Positions 33,466 through 41,469 of a stretch of 64,000 bases of DNA are shown piece after piece. Origin of the DNA: Leifsonia sp. NPDC080035 (GTDB lineage: Bacteria; Actinomycetota; Actinomycetes; Actinomycetales; Microbacteriaceae); the NCBI RefSeq assembly GCF_040050925.1, contig NZ_CP157390.1:1364001-1428000 (forward strand), read 5' to 3'. How positions within the stretch are numbered: the stretch's first letter is position 1; every line of letters begins with the position of its first letter. Both the position numbers and the translations under genes were made by a program. The notes under the pieces were generated by a model. That model made no database searches. It was not told the origin of the DNA and worked only from the letters and a program-made list of their open reading frames with translations.

Positions 33466-34598
33466 GACAGACCTCCTGCGGGGACGGCTCCCGCGCGCGC
33501 CGGCGCGGACGAGGGCACGGGGGACGGCGACGGCATGGTGTGGACGCCCGTGGCGGCGCCGCGCGCCTTCAGCGACATCACGAACGCGAGCACGCGGGCC
33601 ACGGCGTTGTAGAGCTCGACGGGGATCTCGTCGCCGAGCCCGCAGGCGCTGTGCAGCGCGCGGGCGAGCGGGATGTCCTTGACGACCGGCACCCGCTCCT
33701 CCTCGGCCTTCTCACGGATGCGCAGCGCGATCGCCCCCGCACCCTTCGCGACCACGCGCGGAGCGGACTTGCCCGGTTCGTATTTGATTGCGATCGCGAT
33801 GTGCGTCGGGTTGACGAGCACGACATCCGAACCTCCGATCGCGGCGATCATCCGGTTGCGGCTCATCGCCAGCTGCCGGGAGCGGCGCTGCGACTTGATC
33901 AGCGGGTCGCCGTCGGAGTTCTTGTGCTCGTCGCGCACCTCGCGCTTGGTCATGCGGGTGTGCTTGCGGTTCCTGCGCATCACGACCAGCACGTCCAGTC
34001 CGGCGAGCACGAGTCCGGCGCCGACGGCGGCCTGCAGCAGACCCGCCGCGCCGCCGCTCGCCGCGGACAGCAGGGAGTCGAGCGACATGCTGCCCGAGGT
34101 CAGCAGAGTGGGCATCAGCCCCCGCACCACGAGGAACAGGCCGATGCCGACCACTGCCGACTTCAGCAGGGTCTTCGCGCCCTCCCAGAGCGCGCGCATC
34201 CCGAACACCCGGGTGATCCCGCTGACGATGTTGAACTGCTCGAACTTGCCGGACAGCCGCTTCAGGTGGATGCCGCCCTGCGCGGCCGCGGCGCCGATGA
34301 TCGCGATCGCCCCGACGGCGAGCATCGGGCCGACCGTCGCCATGATGCTGCCCAGCCCGTCGCCGAGCGCCGCGACCGCCTTCGCCGGGTCCGGGCTCTC
34401 GATCACCGAGCGGACCGAGAACACCTGGTCGACGGCGGCTTCGCTGCCGCGCTGCAGGGTGAACGGCAGCATGACCGCCGCGGCGCCTACGCCGACCCAG
34501 GCGGTGAGGTCGGTGGACTTGGCGAGGCGGCCCTTCTGGCGCGCCTCCTTCATCCGCTTGTCGGTCGCCTGTTCGGTGCGTTCCTGGGCGTCGCTCAC
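33462..34598 (-). CDS. flhB: Flagellar type III export switch protein FlhB
   Basis: 378-aa export-specificity switch. Starts MSDAQERTEQATDKRMKEARQKG, the conserved N-terminus; four membrane helices; autocleavage motif NPTH at 263-266 in the cytoplasmic domain. It works with FliK to switch export from hook to filament subunits. The C-terminal tail is Pro/Ala-rich and longer than in E. coli. Overlaps both fliR and flhA by 4 nt. Confidence 0.97.
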   Translation of the reverse strand: MSDAQERTEQATDKRMKEARQKGRLAKSTDLTAWVGVGAAAVMLPFTLQRGSEAAVDQVFSVRSVIESPDPAKAVAALGDGLGSIMATVGPMLAVGAIAIIGAAAAQGGIHLKRLSGKFEQFNIVSGITRVFGMRALWEGAKTLLKSAVVGIGLFLVVRGLMPTLLTSGSMSLDSLLSAASGGAAGLLQAAVGAGLVLAGLDVLVVMRRNRKHTRMTKREVRDEHKNSDGDPLIKSQRRSRQLAMSRNRMIAAIGGSDVVLVNPTHIAIAIKYEPGKSAPRVVAKGAGAIALRIREKAEEERVPVVKDIPLARALHSACGLGDEIPVELYNAVARVLAFVMSLKARGAATGVHTMPSPSPVPSSAPARAGAVPAGGLS

Positions 34599-35356
34599 CG
34601 CGTCACCCCCAGCATCGTCTTCACGGCGCCGTCGGTGAGCGACGACACCACCCCAGGCAGGGCGACGAACACGACCGCGGCCAGCACGATGGTGAGCATG
34701 ATCTTCAGCGGGAAGCCGAGCGCCAGGGCGTTCAGGGCCGGCGCGACGCGGGTCAGCAGGCCGAGCGCCATGTCCGCCAGGAACAGCACGACGATGAGCG
34801 GGCCGGCGATCTGCAGTGCGGAGAGGAACATCTGCGTGATGCCGCTGACCATCGCCTTCGCCGGGTCGGCCATCCCGAGCCCCGTGGCGAGCGGGACGGC
34901 GTCGAACGTGCGCACCAGACCGCCGATGATCAGCTGGTAGCCGCCCGTCGCGAACAGCAGGGCGAGGGCGGTCAGCTGGAACATCCGGGTGAACTGGGCG
35001 CCGTTGATCATCGACTGCGGATCGAACGCCTGCGCCAGCTGGAAGCCGCCGAACAGGTCGACCAGGCTGCCCGCCGACTGGATGGCCGCGAAGGTCAGGA
35101 AGACCAGGAAGCCGAGCGTCGCCCCGACCGCGAGCTCCTTGACCATGTCCAGCAGGAAGACGCCCGTGTCTGCCGTGTGGTAGCCGGCGCCGACGCGCGG
35201 CGCCACCGCGATCGCGAGCCCGATCGCGAGCATCCCCTTCACCTGCGCGGGGAAGCCGTTGTACGAGAACGGCGGCGCGATCATCAGGAAGGCGACCATC
35301 CGCAGCGACGCCAGCGCGATCGCCTCGATGGCGGCGAGGTCGATGGGGATGTTCAT
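34595..35356 (-). CDS. fliR: Flagellar export gate protein FliR
   Basis: 253-aa protein with about six membrane helices, part of the FliPQR export gate. Typical segments: RMVAFLMIAPPFSYNGFPAQVKGMLAIGLA and GFLVFLTFAAIQSAGSLVDLFGGF. ATG 35356 overlaps the fliQ stop and begins MNIPIDL; upstream in-frame codons lie in fliQ and are not used. Confidence 0.96.
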   Translation of the reverse strand: MNIPIDLAAIEAIALASLRMVAFLMIAPPFSYNGFPAQVKGMLAIGLAIAVAPRVGAGYHTADTGVFLLDMVKELAVGATLGFLVFLTFAAIQSAGSLVDLFGGFQLAQAFDPQSMINGAQFTRMFQLTALALLFATGGYQLIIGGLVRTFDAVPLATGLGMADPAKAMVSGITQMFLSALQIAGPLIVVLFLADMALGLLTRVAPALNALALGFPLKIMLTIVLAAVVFVALPGVVSSLTDGAVKTMLGVTR

Positions 35357-35631
35357 CAGCCGCCGCCCAGCAGCATCGGGATCTTCTCGAAGAGCACGTG
35401 GGTGAAGGAGACGAGCTCGGAGATCATCCACTGCCCGCAGATGATCAGCGCGACGGCGACGGCCGCGGCCTTCGGCACGAAGGAGAGCGTCACCTCCTGG
35501 ATCTGGGTGATCGACTGGATGAGCGAGATCGCGAACCCGACGACGAGCGCGGTCACGACGATGGGCGCGGCGAGCTTCGCCGTGACCAGGAGGCCCTGCA
35601 TGGCGATGTCGAGGACGGCGTTGGCGTTCAT
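35356..35631 (-). CDS. fliQ: Flagellar export gate protein FliQ
   Basis: 91-aa two-helix membrane protein of the export gate. The second segment carries GFAISLIQSITQIQEVTLSFVPK, the most conserved stretch of the family. ATG 35631 overlaps the fliP stop by 4 nt. Confidence 0.96.
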   Translation of the reverse strand: MNANAVLDIAMQGLLVTAKLAAPIVVTALVVGFAISLIQSITQIQEVTLSFVPKAAAVAVALIICGQWMISELVSFTHVLFEKIPMLLGGG

Positions 35632-36467
35632 CCGCCGCCCCGATAGCTCGTGATCAGGCTCGTGACGATCAGGCCCCAGCCGTCGACGAGCACGAACAGC
35701 AGGATCTTGAACGGCAGCGAGATCATCACCGGCGGCAGCATCATCATGCCCATCGACATCAGCGCCGCGGAGACCACCATGTCGATCACGAGGAACGGCA
35801 CGAAGATCACGAAGCCGATGATGAACGCGGCACGCAGCTCCGAGATCATGAACGCCGGGATGAGCGTGAGCAGCGGCACCGCCGCCGCCGACTCCGGGTT
35901 CGGCCGTCCGGCCGCCCGCGTCATCAGCGCGATGTCCTCCTCGCGGGTGTGCGCCGCCATGAAGGCGCGCAGCGGCGCCTCGGCGGCGTGTACGGCGGCG
36001 GTGAAGTCGATGTGCCCTGCGAGGTACGGCTGGACCGCCGTGCTGTTGATGTCCATCAGCACCGGGCTCATGATGAACAGGCTGAGGAAGAGGGAGAGTC
36101 CGGCGAGCACCTGGTTCGGCGGGATGGACGGCAGCGCGAGCGCGTTCCTGGTGATCGCGAGCACCACGAAGATCTTGGTGAACGACGACATCATCAGCAG
36201 CAGCGCGGGCGCGACGGAGAGCACCGTGATGCCGACGAGCGTCAGGATGGCCGCGTTCGGCGTGCCGTTCGGGCCGTTGATGTCGACGGTGATCCCGCCG
36301 CTGCCGCCGCCGGGACCGGTCGGGCCGCCCGGCGTCGGGACAGGGGACGGCGTGGGGACGGCGTGCGCCGCGGTCGAGCTCAGCAGCAGGAAGGCGAGGG
36401 CGATGAGCGCGACGAGGACGGCGGCGACCGCGACGCGGGCGAGCCGCGGCGCGCGGGCGGCCGTCAC
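35628..36467 (-). CDS. fliP: Flagellar export gate protein FliP
   Basis: 279-aa protein with a cleavable-type signal sequence (about 10-35, ending STAAHA), a Pro/Gly-rich linker and four membrane helices. Family motifs LLMMSSFTKIFVVLAITRNAL and FLVIDMVVSAALMSMGMMMLPP are intact. GTG 36467 overlapping the fliO stop (GTGA) fits the coupling seen throughout the operon; an ATG at 36503 is the alternative. Confidence 0.95.
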   Translation of the reverse strand: MTAARAPRLARVAVAAVLVALIALAFLLLSSTAAHAVPTPSPVPTPGGPTGPGGGSGGITVDINGPNGTPNAAILTLVGITVLSVAPALLLMMSSFTKIFVVLAITRNALALPSIPPNQVLAGLSLFLSLFIMSPVLMDINSTAVQPYLAGHIDFTAAVHAAEAPLRAFMAAHTREEDIALMTRAAGRPNPESAAAVPLLTLIPAFMISELRAAFIIGFVIFVPFLVIDMVVSAALMSMGMMMLPPVMISLPFKILLFVLVDGWGLIVTSLITSYRGGG

Positions 36468-36949
36468 TTCTTGGGCCGCACCGCCAAGCCCGCCTGTCGC
36501 CATGTAGCAGGTGACAGGATCGAGCCTTTGAGTGCCTCGTCGAAGACCGAGGCGCGTCCCTGCGCCGTGAGGAAGTCGGCATCCTGCCTGCTGTTCGTGG
36601 AGACCTGCGCCGGGGCGTCCGCCGCCGGCACGTCCTTGGCGAACGTCTTGCGCACCGGCCTCAGAGGGGTGATCTCCGCGTCCGCGTCGTGCGGACGTGC
36701 GCCGGTGTGCAGAACGCTCACCTCTCGTTCGGTCACGCCGAGCACGAAGCGGTTGCCGTCCACATCCACGACGACGACCGACGCCTTCGGCCCGACGCCC
36801 TGCCGGCCGACGACCGACACGGCGTTGCCACGCCGGGTCCGGCCGCCGAGCCCGCGGCCCTTGGCGACGCGGCGCTGCACGAACCACAGCAGCCCGACGA
36901 TCACGCCGAGGACGACGAGCACCCGGAGGGCGACGAACAGGGTTTCCAC
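36464..36949 (-). CDS. fliO: Flagellar biosynthesis protein FliO
   Basis: 161-aa single-pass protein. The membrane helix (about 7-25, VALRVLVVLGVIVGLLWFVQRR) is followed by a small beta-rich domain (VSVVGRQGVGPKASVVVVDVDGNRFVLGVTEREVSVL), the FliO signature, and a variable tail. FliO helps assemble the FliPR core. GTG 36949 has no Shine-Dalgarno and lies 8 nt after a sigma-28 -10 element, so the mRNA is probably leaderless. First gene of the fliOPQR-flhBA unit. Confidence 0.9.
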   Translation of the reverse strand: METLFVALRVLVVLGVIVGLLWFVQRRVAKGRGLGGRTRRGNAVSVVGRQGVGPKASVVVVDVDGNRFVLGVTEREVSVLHTGARPHDADAEITPLRPVRKTFAKDVPAADAPAQVSTNSRQDADFLTAQGRASVFDEALKGSILSPATWRQAGLAVRPKK

Positions 36950-36957
36950 GGCTGCGA

Positions 36958-36984
36958 CTATCGGCCGGCCCTGCGACTCCGTTA
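36958..36984 (-). promoter_or_regulatory. Sigma-28-type promoter of fliO
   Basis: On the minus strand TAAC (36984-36981), 15-bp spacer, GCCGATAG (36965-36958). This matches the TAAA-N15-GCCGATAA promoter of FliA/SigD-type factors. The GTG of fliO is 8 nt downstream of the -10. Confidence 0.8.
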
Positions 36985-37027
36985 GGCGCCTCGCACGCCC
37001 ATCGCCGCGGCGTGGGAGGCTGGGGCC

Positions 37028-37771
37028 GTGACCGACATCGAGCTGGCGTACATCCCGCCCGGCACCGTCGCGCTGCACGACGCCCGCCAGAAGCGGCGCT
37101 GGAGCGTGGAACTGGAGTCCTTCGAGATCGGCGTCTACGCCGTGACCGAGCAGCAGGTGGCCGAGCTGATCGGCGAGCCGGCCCCGCACCCGCGCCGCCC
37201 GGCGACGGGAGTGAGCTGGCTGCGCGCCATCCGGTTCTGCAACGCCGCCTCGGAGTGGGAGGGCCTCGACCCCGCATACTCGTTCGATGGCGAGGACGTC
37301 ACCTGGCACGTCGACTCGGACGGCTACCGCCTGCCGACCGAGGCAGAGTGGGAGCACGCCTGCCGCGCCGGCTCGACGGCGCCGCACTACGGCCCGCTCG
37401 GCGGGGTCGCCTGGACGAGCGCCGACGGCCTCTCCGCACCGCACGACGTCGGCGGCAGGATGCCCAACCTGCACGGGCTCTTCGACACCCTCGGCAACGT
37501 GTGGGAGTGGTGCTGGGACCTCCTGGATCCCGCCCGCTACGACGACTACCGGGTGTTCCGCGGCGGTGGGTTCGCCGACGACGCGTGGAGCGTCCGCGCC
37601 TCCACCCGGCGCGGCGGCTCTCCGCGCACACAGCACGAGGACCTCGGCTTCCGGGTCGCGCGCGGCGGCTTCGACGCGGTGGATGCGGCCCAGGGCTGGT
37701 CGGCCCAGGCCGACGCGGAGCGCGCCGCCATCAGCGGCCCGCTGCCGCCCGGCTGGACGCCGCGCCGCTGA
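37028..37771 (+). CDS. SUMF1/FGE-domain protein
   Basis: 247-aa protein with a formylglycine-generating-enzyme-like (C-type lectin) fold. Motifs RLPTEAEWEHACRAG, GNVWEWCWD and RVFRGGGF...GFRVARGG define the family. The pair of active-site Cys that bind copper in true FGE, expected after RGG[SG], are absent (FADDAWSVRASTRRGG). It is therefore unlikely to oxidise sulfatase Cys, and no sulfatase is nearby. GTG start, divergent from fliO. Role unknown. Confidence 0.87.
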   Translation: MTDIELAYIPPGTVALHDARQKRRWSVELESFEIGVYAVTEQQVAELIGEPAPHPRRPATGVSWLRAIRFCNAASEWEGLDPAYSFDGEDVTWHVDSDGYRLPTEAEWEHACRAGSTAPHYGPLGGVAWTSADGLSAPHDVGGRMPNLHGLFDTLGNVWEWCWDLLDPARYDDYRVFRGGGFADDAWSVRASTRRGGSPRTQHEDLGFRVARGGFDAVDAAQGWSAQADAERAAISGPLPPGWTPRR

Positions 37772-37804
37772 GCCCCGAACCCGCGGACCCCGCGCGCCTC
37801 GTCG

Positions 37805-38794
37805 TCAGCCCAGCCTGTTGACCGGCGAGTCCGGGGTGCCCGTGAGGACCGCCGACGCCGCGTTCTGCGCCTGGATGCGTACGTACTCGATCTCGGTCCG
37901 CTGCGAGAAGTATGCGATGTGCGGCGTCAGCACCACGTCGTCGCGCCCGAGCAGGGGGTGCCCCCGGCTCGGCGGCTCCTCGTCCAGCACGTCGAGCGCC
38001 GCCCCGGAGAGCCGTCCGGCGTCGAGCGCTTCCACCAGCGCCGCGTTGTCGATCAGGCCGCCGCGGGAGACGTTGAGCAGGAGGGCGCCGGCCGGCATCT
38101 CCGCGAGGAACGCGGCGTCGACCATCCGTTCGGTCTCCGGCGTCAGCGGCACGTGCAGGGACAGCGCATCGGAGCCGCGCCGCACCTTGTCGAGGCCGGT
38201 GCGCTCGATCCCGAGGGCGGCCAGTTCGTCGCGTGTGCCCTCATCGTCGGGGAGCAGCGGGTCGTAGCCGAGCACGCGCCCGAACAGCGGGCCGGCCTGC
38301 CGGGCGAACTCGCGGCCGATCCTGCCGAGCCCGACGACCCCGAGGGTGCGCTCGCTGAGCCGCGGCGGAGCGACGGCCGCGCGCTCGTTCCAGCGCTCCG
38401 GCGTCGCGGACGCGGTGTAGAACGGCAGCTGCCGCGCGCTCGCCAGCAGCAGCGCGAGGGCGTGGGTCGCGACCTCCTCGGTCGCAGCACCGGGGACGTT
38501 CGTCACGTGGATGCCGTGCTCGGTCGCCGCGTCGACGTCCACGTAGTCGAAGCCCATCGACATCAGCGCGATGACCTTCAGCCGCGGCAGCGCCGCGATC
38601 GTCTCGCGCGTGATCGCGGCGTAGCCGGGGAGGAGCGCGTCGGCGTCGGCCGCGCCGGCGACGATCGCCGCCGGATTGCGCGTCCCGAGCACGCGCACCT
38701 CGAAGCCCTGCGATTCGAGCAGGGCGATCCCGGGGGCGGGATCCGTGTCGTCGACGTCGGTGTAGACCGCGACGGGCCGGCGCGCATCACTCAT
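37805..38794 (-). CDS. D-2-hydroxyacid dehydrogenase
   Basis: 329-aa NAD(P)H-dependent oxidoreductase that interconverts 2-oxo acids and D-2-hydroxy acids. Rossmann motif GVVGLGRIGREFA, catalytic Arg in NVSRGGLIDNAAL, Glu in LDVLDEEPP and His in LTPHIAYFS are all present. ATG 38794 (MSDARRP) overlaps the ureohydrolase stop by 8 nt. Last gene of the five-gene catabolic operon, where it may reduce a 2-oxo acid intermediate. Confidence 0.92.
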   Translation of the reverse strand: MSDARRPVAVYTDVDDTDPAPGIALLESQGFEVRVLGTRNPAAIVAGAADADALLPGYAAITRETIAALPRLKVIALMSMGFDYVDVDAATEHGIHVTNVPGAATEEVATHALALLLASARQLPFYTASATPERWNERAAVAPPRLSERTLGVVGLGRIGREFARQAGPLFGRVLGYDPLLPDDEGTRDELAALGIERTGLDKVRRGSDALSLHVPLTPETERMVDAAFLAEMPAGALLLNVSRGGLIDNAALVEALDAGRLSGAALDVLDEEPPSRGHPLLGRDDVVLTPHIAYFSQRTEIEYVRIQAQNAASAVLTGTPDSPVNRLG

Positions 38795-39794
38795 CGGCCG
38801 CGGCCTCACCGCGCGGGTGCGCGCTGCCCTCGCGCACGATCACCTGCGCCATCGCGGTCATCAGCTCGTAGGCGACGTGCGCGGCGGCGATGCCGGTGAC
38901 CTGCGCATGGTCGTAGGCAGGCGCGACCTCCACCACGTCCGCCCCGACGATGTTCAGGTCGGTGAGCCCGCGCAGCAGGCGCAGCAGCTCCCGGCTGGTC
39001 AGGCCGCCCGCCTCCGGCGTCCCCGTCCCCGGCGCGTGCGCCGGGTCGAGCACGTCGATGTCGATCGAGATGTACAGCGGTTTGTCGCCGACGCGGCGGC
39101 GGATGCGCTCCAGCGCCGACGGGATGCCGTTCTCCTCGATGTACTCGCTCGACACGATCGAGAAGCCGAGGCGACCGTCGTCCTCCAGGTCCTGCTTGCT
39201 GTAGAGCGGGCCGCGGGTGCCGACGTGGACGGACGCGGTGCGGTCGAGGAAGCCCTCCTCCGACGCCCGGCGAAACGGCGTCCCGTGCGTGATCGGCTCG
39301 TCGAAGTAGGTGTCCCACGTGTCCAGGTGCGCGTCGAAGTGCAGCACTGCGACCGGTCCGTGCTTCGCGCTGAGCGCCCTCAGCAGCGGGTAGGCGATGG
39401 TGTGGTCGCCGCCGATGGTGAGGATGCGCCGCGCCCGCTCGCCGAGCTCGGCCGCGGCGTCCGCGATCTGCCGCACCGCCTCGTCGATGTGGAACGGGTT
39501 CACGGCGATGTCGCCGGCATCCGCGACCTGCACCGCCTCCCAGCCCGAGAAGTCCTGCGCCGGGTTGTACGGTCGCAGCAGGCGGCTGGAGGCGCGCACG
39601 TGCTCCGGGCCGAACCGCGCGCCCGGGCGGAAGCTGACGCCGGTGTCGAACGGGATGCCGACCACCGCGATGTCCGCGGCGGGGACGTCCTCCAGCCGCG
39701 GCAGCCGGGCGAAGGTGGACAGGCCCGCGTAGCGCGGGGTCTTCGATGCGTCCGACGGGCCGATGGGCGGGGTGCCGATGGGGTCTGTGCTCAT
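38787..39794 (-). CDS. Ureohydrolase (agmatinase / guanidino-acid hydrolase family)
   Basis: 335-aa Mn2+-dependent enzyme releasing urea from a guanidino compound. All metal-binding motifs are present: GGDHTI, HFDAHLDT, and SIDIDVLDPAHAPGTGTPEAGG. Family members act on agmatine, guanidinobutyrate, guanidinopropionate or formiminoglutamate; sequence alone does not separate them. The upstream ThDP decarboxylase resembles the 2-ketoarginine route, which would favour guanidinobutyrate or a related acid. ATG overlaps nothing upstream; 18-nt gap to the decarboxylase gene. Confidence 0.93.
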   Translation of the reverse strand: MSTDPIGTPPIGPSDASKTPRYAGLSTFARLPRLEDVPAADIAVVGIPFDTGVSFRPGARFGPEHVRASSRLLRPYNPAQDFSGWEAVQVADAGDIAVNPFHIDEAVRQIADAAAELGERARRILTIGGDHTIAYPLLRALSAKHGPVAVLHFDAHLDTWDTYFDEPITHGTPFRRASEEGFLDRTASVHVGTRGPLYSKQDLEDDGRLGFSIVSSEYIEENGIPSALERIRRRVGDKPLYISIDIDVLDPAHAPGTGTPEAGGLTSRELLRLLRGLTDLNIVGADVVEVAPAYDHAQVTGIAAAHVAYELMTAMAQVIVREGSAHPRGEAAADE

Positions 39795-39812
39795 GCTGCT
39801 TCCTCGTGCTCG

Positions 39813-41444
39813 TTACTTCGTGAAGGCGGCCTGCGGCAGGTGGATGACGTGCAGCCCACCCGAGGCGACCGCGGCCGCGACCGCCGCCGCCAGCTCGTCG
39901 GCGGAGCCGGCCCGGTGCCCGGTGCCGCCGAACGCCTCGGCGAGCGCCGCCCAGTCCGGCTGGGCAAGGTCCACGGCGATCGGGGCGATCCCCGCGTCCA
40001 CCTCGTTCTGCTTGATCTCCGCGTAGCCGCCGTTGTCGACGACGATCACGGTGATGTCCAGCCGCTGCTCCACGACCGTCATGAACTCCTGGAGCGAGAA
40101 CATCAGCGCGCCGTCGCCGACGACCGCGACCACCGGGCGGCCCGGCTCGGCGACCCGCGAGCCGATGGCGGCGGGCAGGCCGTAGCCGAGCGTGGCGTAC
40201 GTCGCCATGTACGGCGTCGAATTCGGCCGGGCGACGCGCAGGCGGTTCAGCAGGCCCCAGTAGGCGATCTGCGACGAGTCCGTCGTCACGATCGCGTCGG
40301 CGGGCAGCGCCGCGGCGATGGCGTCCGCGATGTCCGTGTTGACGGCGGAGAGCTCGGCGCACTCGGCGGCGACGGCGGCCAGCGTCTCCGGCACCCGCGC
40401 GTCGCGGCCGGCGGCGGGACCGGCGGCACCGGCGGGGTCGCCGCCGGCGAGGGCGTCCAGCAGCGCGGCGAGCGCCGCCGACGCGTCCGCGACGATCCCG
40501 ATCTCGGCCGCCTGGTTCTTGTCCAGCTGCGACGCGGCGACGTCGATCCGGATGACGCGGCCGCGCGCCTCCAGTCTCTCCACCCACAGCTCGGCCTCGC
40601 CGAGCTTCGACCCGACGACCAGCAGCACGTCGGCGTCGCGCGCCCGGTTTCTGGCCGCGGCGAGGCGGAGGTTGGCGCCGAGGGACAGCGGGTGATGCTC
40701 GTCCAGCACGCCCTTCGCGTTCAGCGTCGTCACCACGGGCGCGCCGAGCCGTTCGGCGAGCGCACGCAGCTCCGCGGTCGCCCTGCGGGATCCGCCGCCG
40801 GCGAGGATCACCGGGTCGCTCGCGCCGGCCAGGAGCCGCGCGGCCTCGGCGATCGACGCGCGGTCGGGAGCCGAAGGGGCCGCGCTCGTGCGGGCGACCA
40901 GCGTCTCCGCATCCAGCTCGGCCTCCTCCTCCAGAAGGTCGAGCGGCACCTCGATGTACACGGGACGCGGCCGGCCGGAGGCGAACAGCGCGAACGCATC
41001 ATGGACGGCCTGGACCGCCTCCTCGGCCGAATGGACGCGGCGTCCCCACTCGACGATCGCCGAGGCGGCGGCGAGCTGGTCCTTCGTCTCGTGCAGCGTC
41101 CCGACGTCGGCGAACTCGCGTCCGCGGGCGGGGCCGGGCGACAGCAGGATCATCGGCCGGGACTCGCAGTACGCGGTGCCCGCCGCGGACAGCGCGTTCA
41201 GCAGCCCGGGCCCGCTCGTTGTGATCACGACGCCGGGCTTGCCGGTCTGCAGCGACCAGCCGTCCGCCGCATAGCCCGCGCCCTGCTCGTGCCGGGTGGT
41301 CACGGGATGCACGCCGAGCGCGGTCAGTGGCCGGTAGAACTCGAGGTTGTGCGTCCCGGGGATCCCGAACACCGTGTCGATGCCGTAGTTGCGGAGGGTC
41401 TCGACGACCACCCACCCGGTCGTGCGCGCCGCGCGCGTCTCCAT
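39813..41444 (-). CDS. ThDP-dependent 2-oxo acid decarboxylase (acetolactate synthase-like)
   Basis: 543-aa enzyme with three domains: N-terminal PYR domain with catalytic Glu in TTRHEQGAGYAADGW, central domain (about 195-330), and PP domain with the ThDP/Mg motif GDGALMFSLQEF...NNGG-type VVDNGGYAEI. Acetolactate synthase proper is a biosynthetic enzyme with a small subunit; none is here. Benzoylformate decarboxylase and 5-guanidino-2-oxopentanoate decarboxylase (AruI) are alternatives, and the neighbouring ureohydrolase favours the latter. I chose ATG 41444 (GGAAAGGCGG upstream), 26 nt past the amidohydrolase stop. Confidence 0.88.
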   Translation of the reverse strand: METRAARTTGWVVVETLRNYGIDTVFGIPGTHNLEFYRPLTALGVHPVTTRHEQGAGYAADGWSLQTGKPGVVITTSGPGLLNALSAAGTAYCESRPMILLSPGPARGREFADVGTLHETKDQLAAASAIVEWGRRVHSAEEAVQAVHDAFALFASGRPRPVYIEVPLDLLEEEAELDAETLVARTSAAPSAPDRASIAEAARLLAGASDPVILAGGGSRRATAELRALAERLGAPVVTTLNAKGVLDEHHPLSLGANLRLAAARNRARDADVLLVVGSKLGEAELWVERLEARGRVIRIDVAASQLDKNQAAEIGIVADASAALAALLDALAGGDPAGAAGPAAGRDARVPETLAAVAAECAELSAVNTDIADAIAAALPADAIVTTDSSQIAYWGLLNRLRVARPNSTPYMATYATLGYGLPAAIGSRVAEPGRPVVAVVGDGALMFSLQEFMTVVEQRLDITVIVVDNGGYAEIKQNEVDAGIAPIAVDLAQPDWAALAEAFGGTGHRAGSADELAAAVAAAVASGGLHVIHLPQAAFTK

Positions 41445-41469
41445 GTCGGTCCGCCTTTCCGCCGCGACG

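Noticed and set aside
39813..41444. Acetolactate synthase large subunit (ilvB)
   Set aside because: No small subunit or ilvC nearby; the neighbours are catabolic and include a ureohydrolase, so a 2-oxo acid decarboxylase is more likely.
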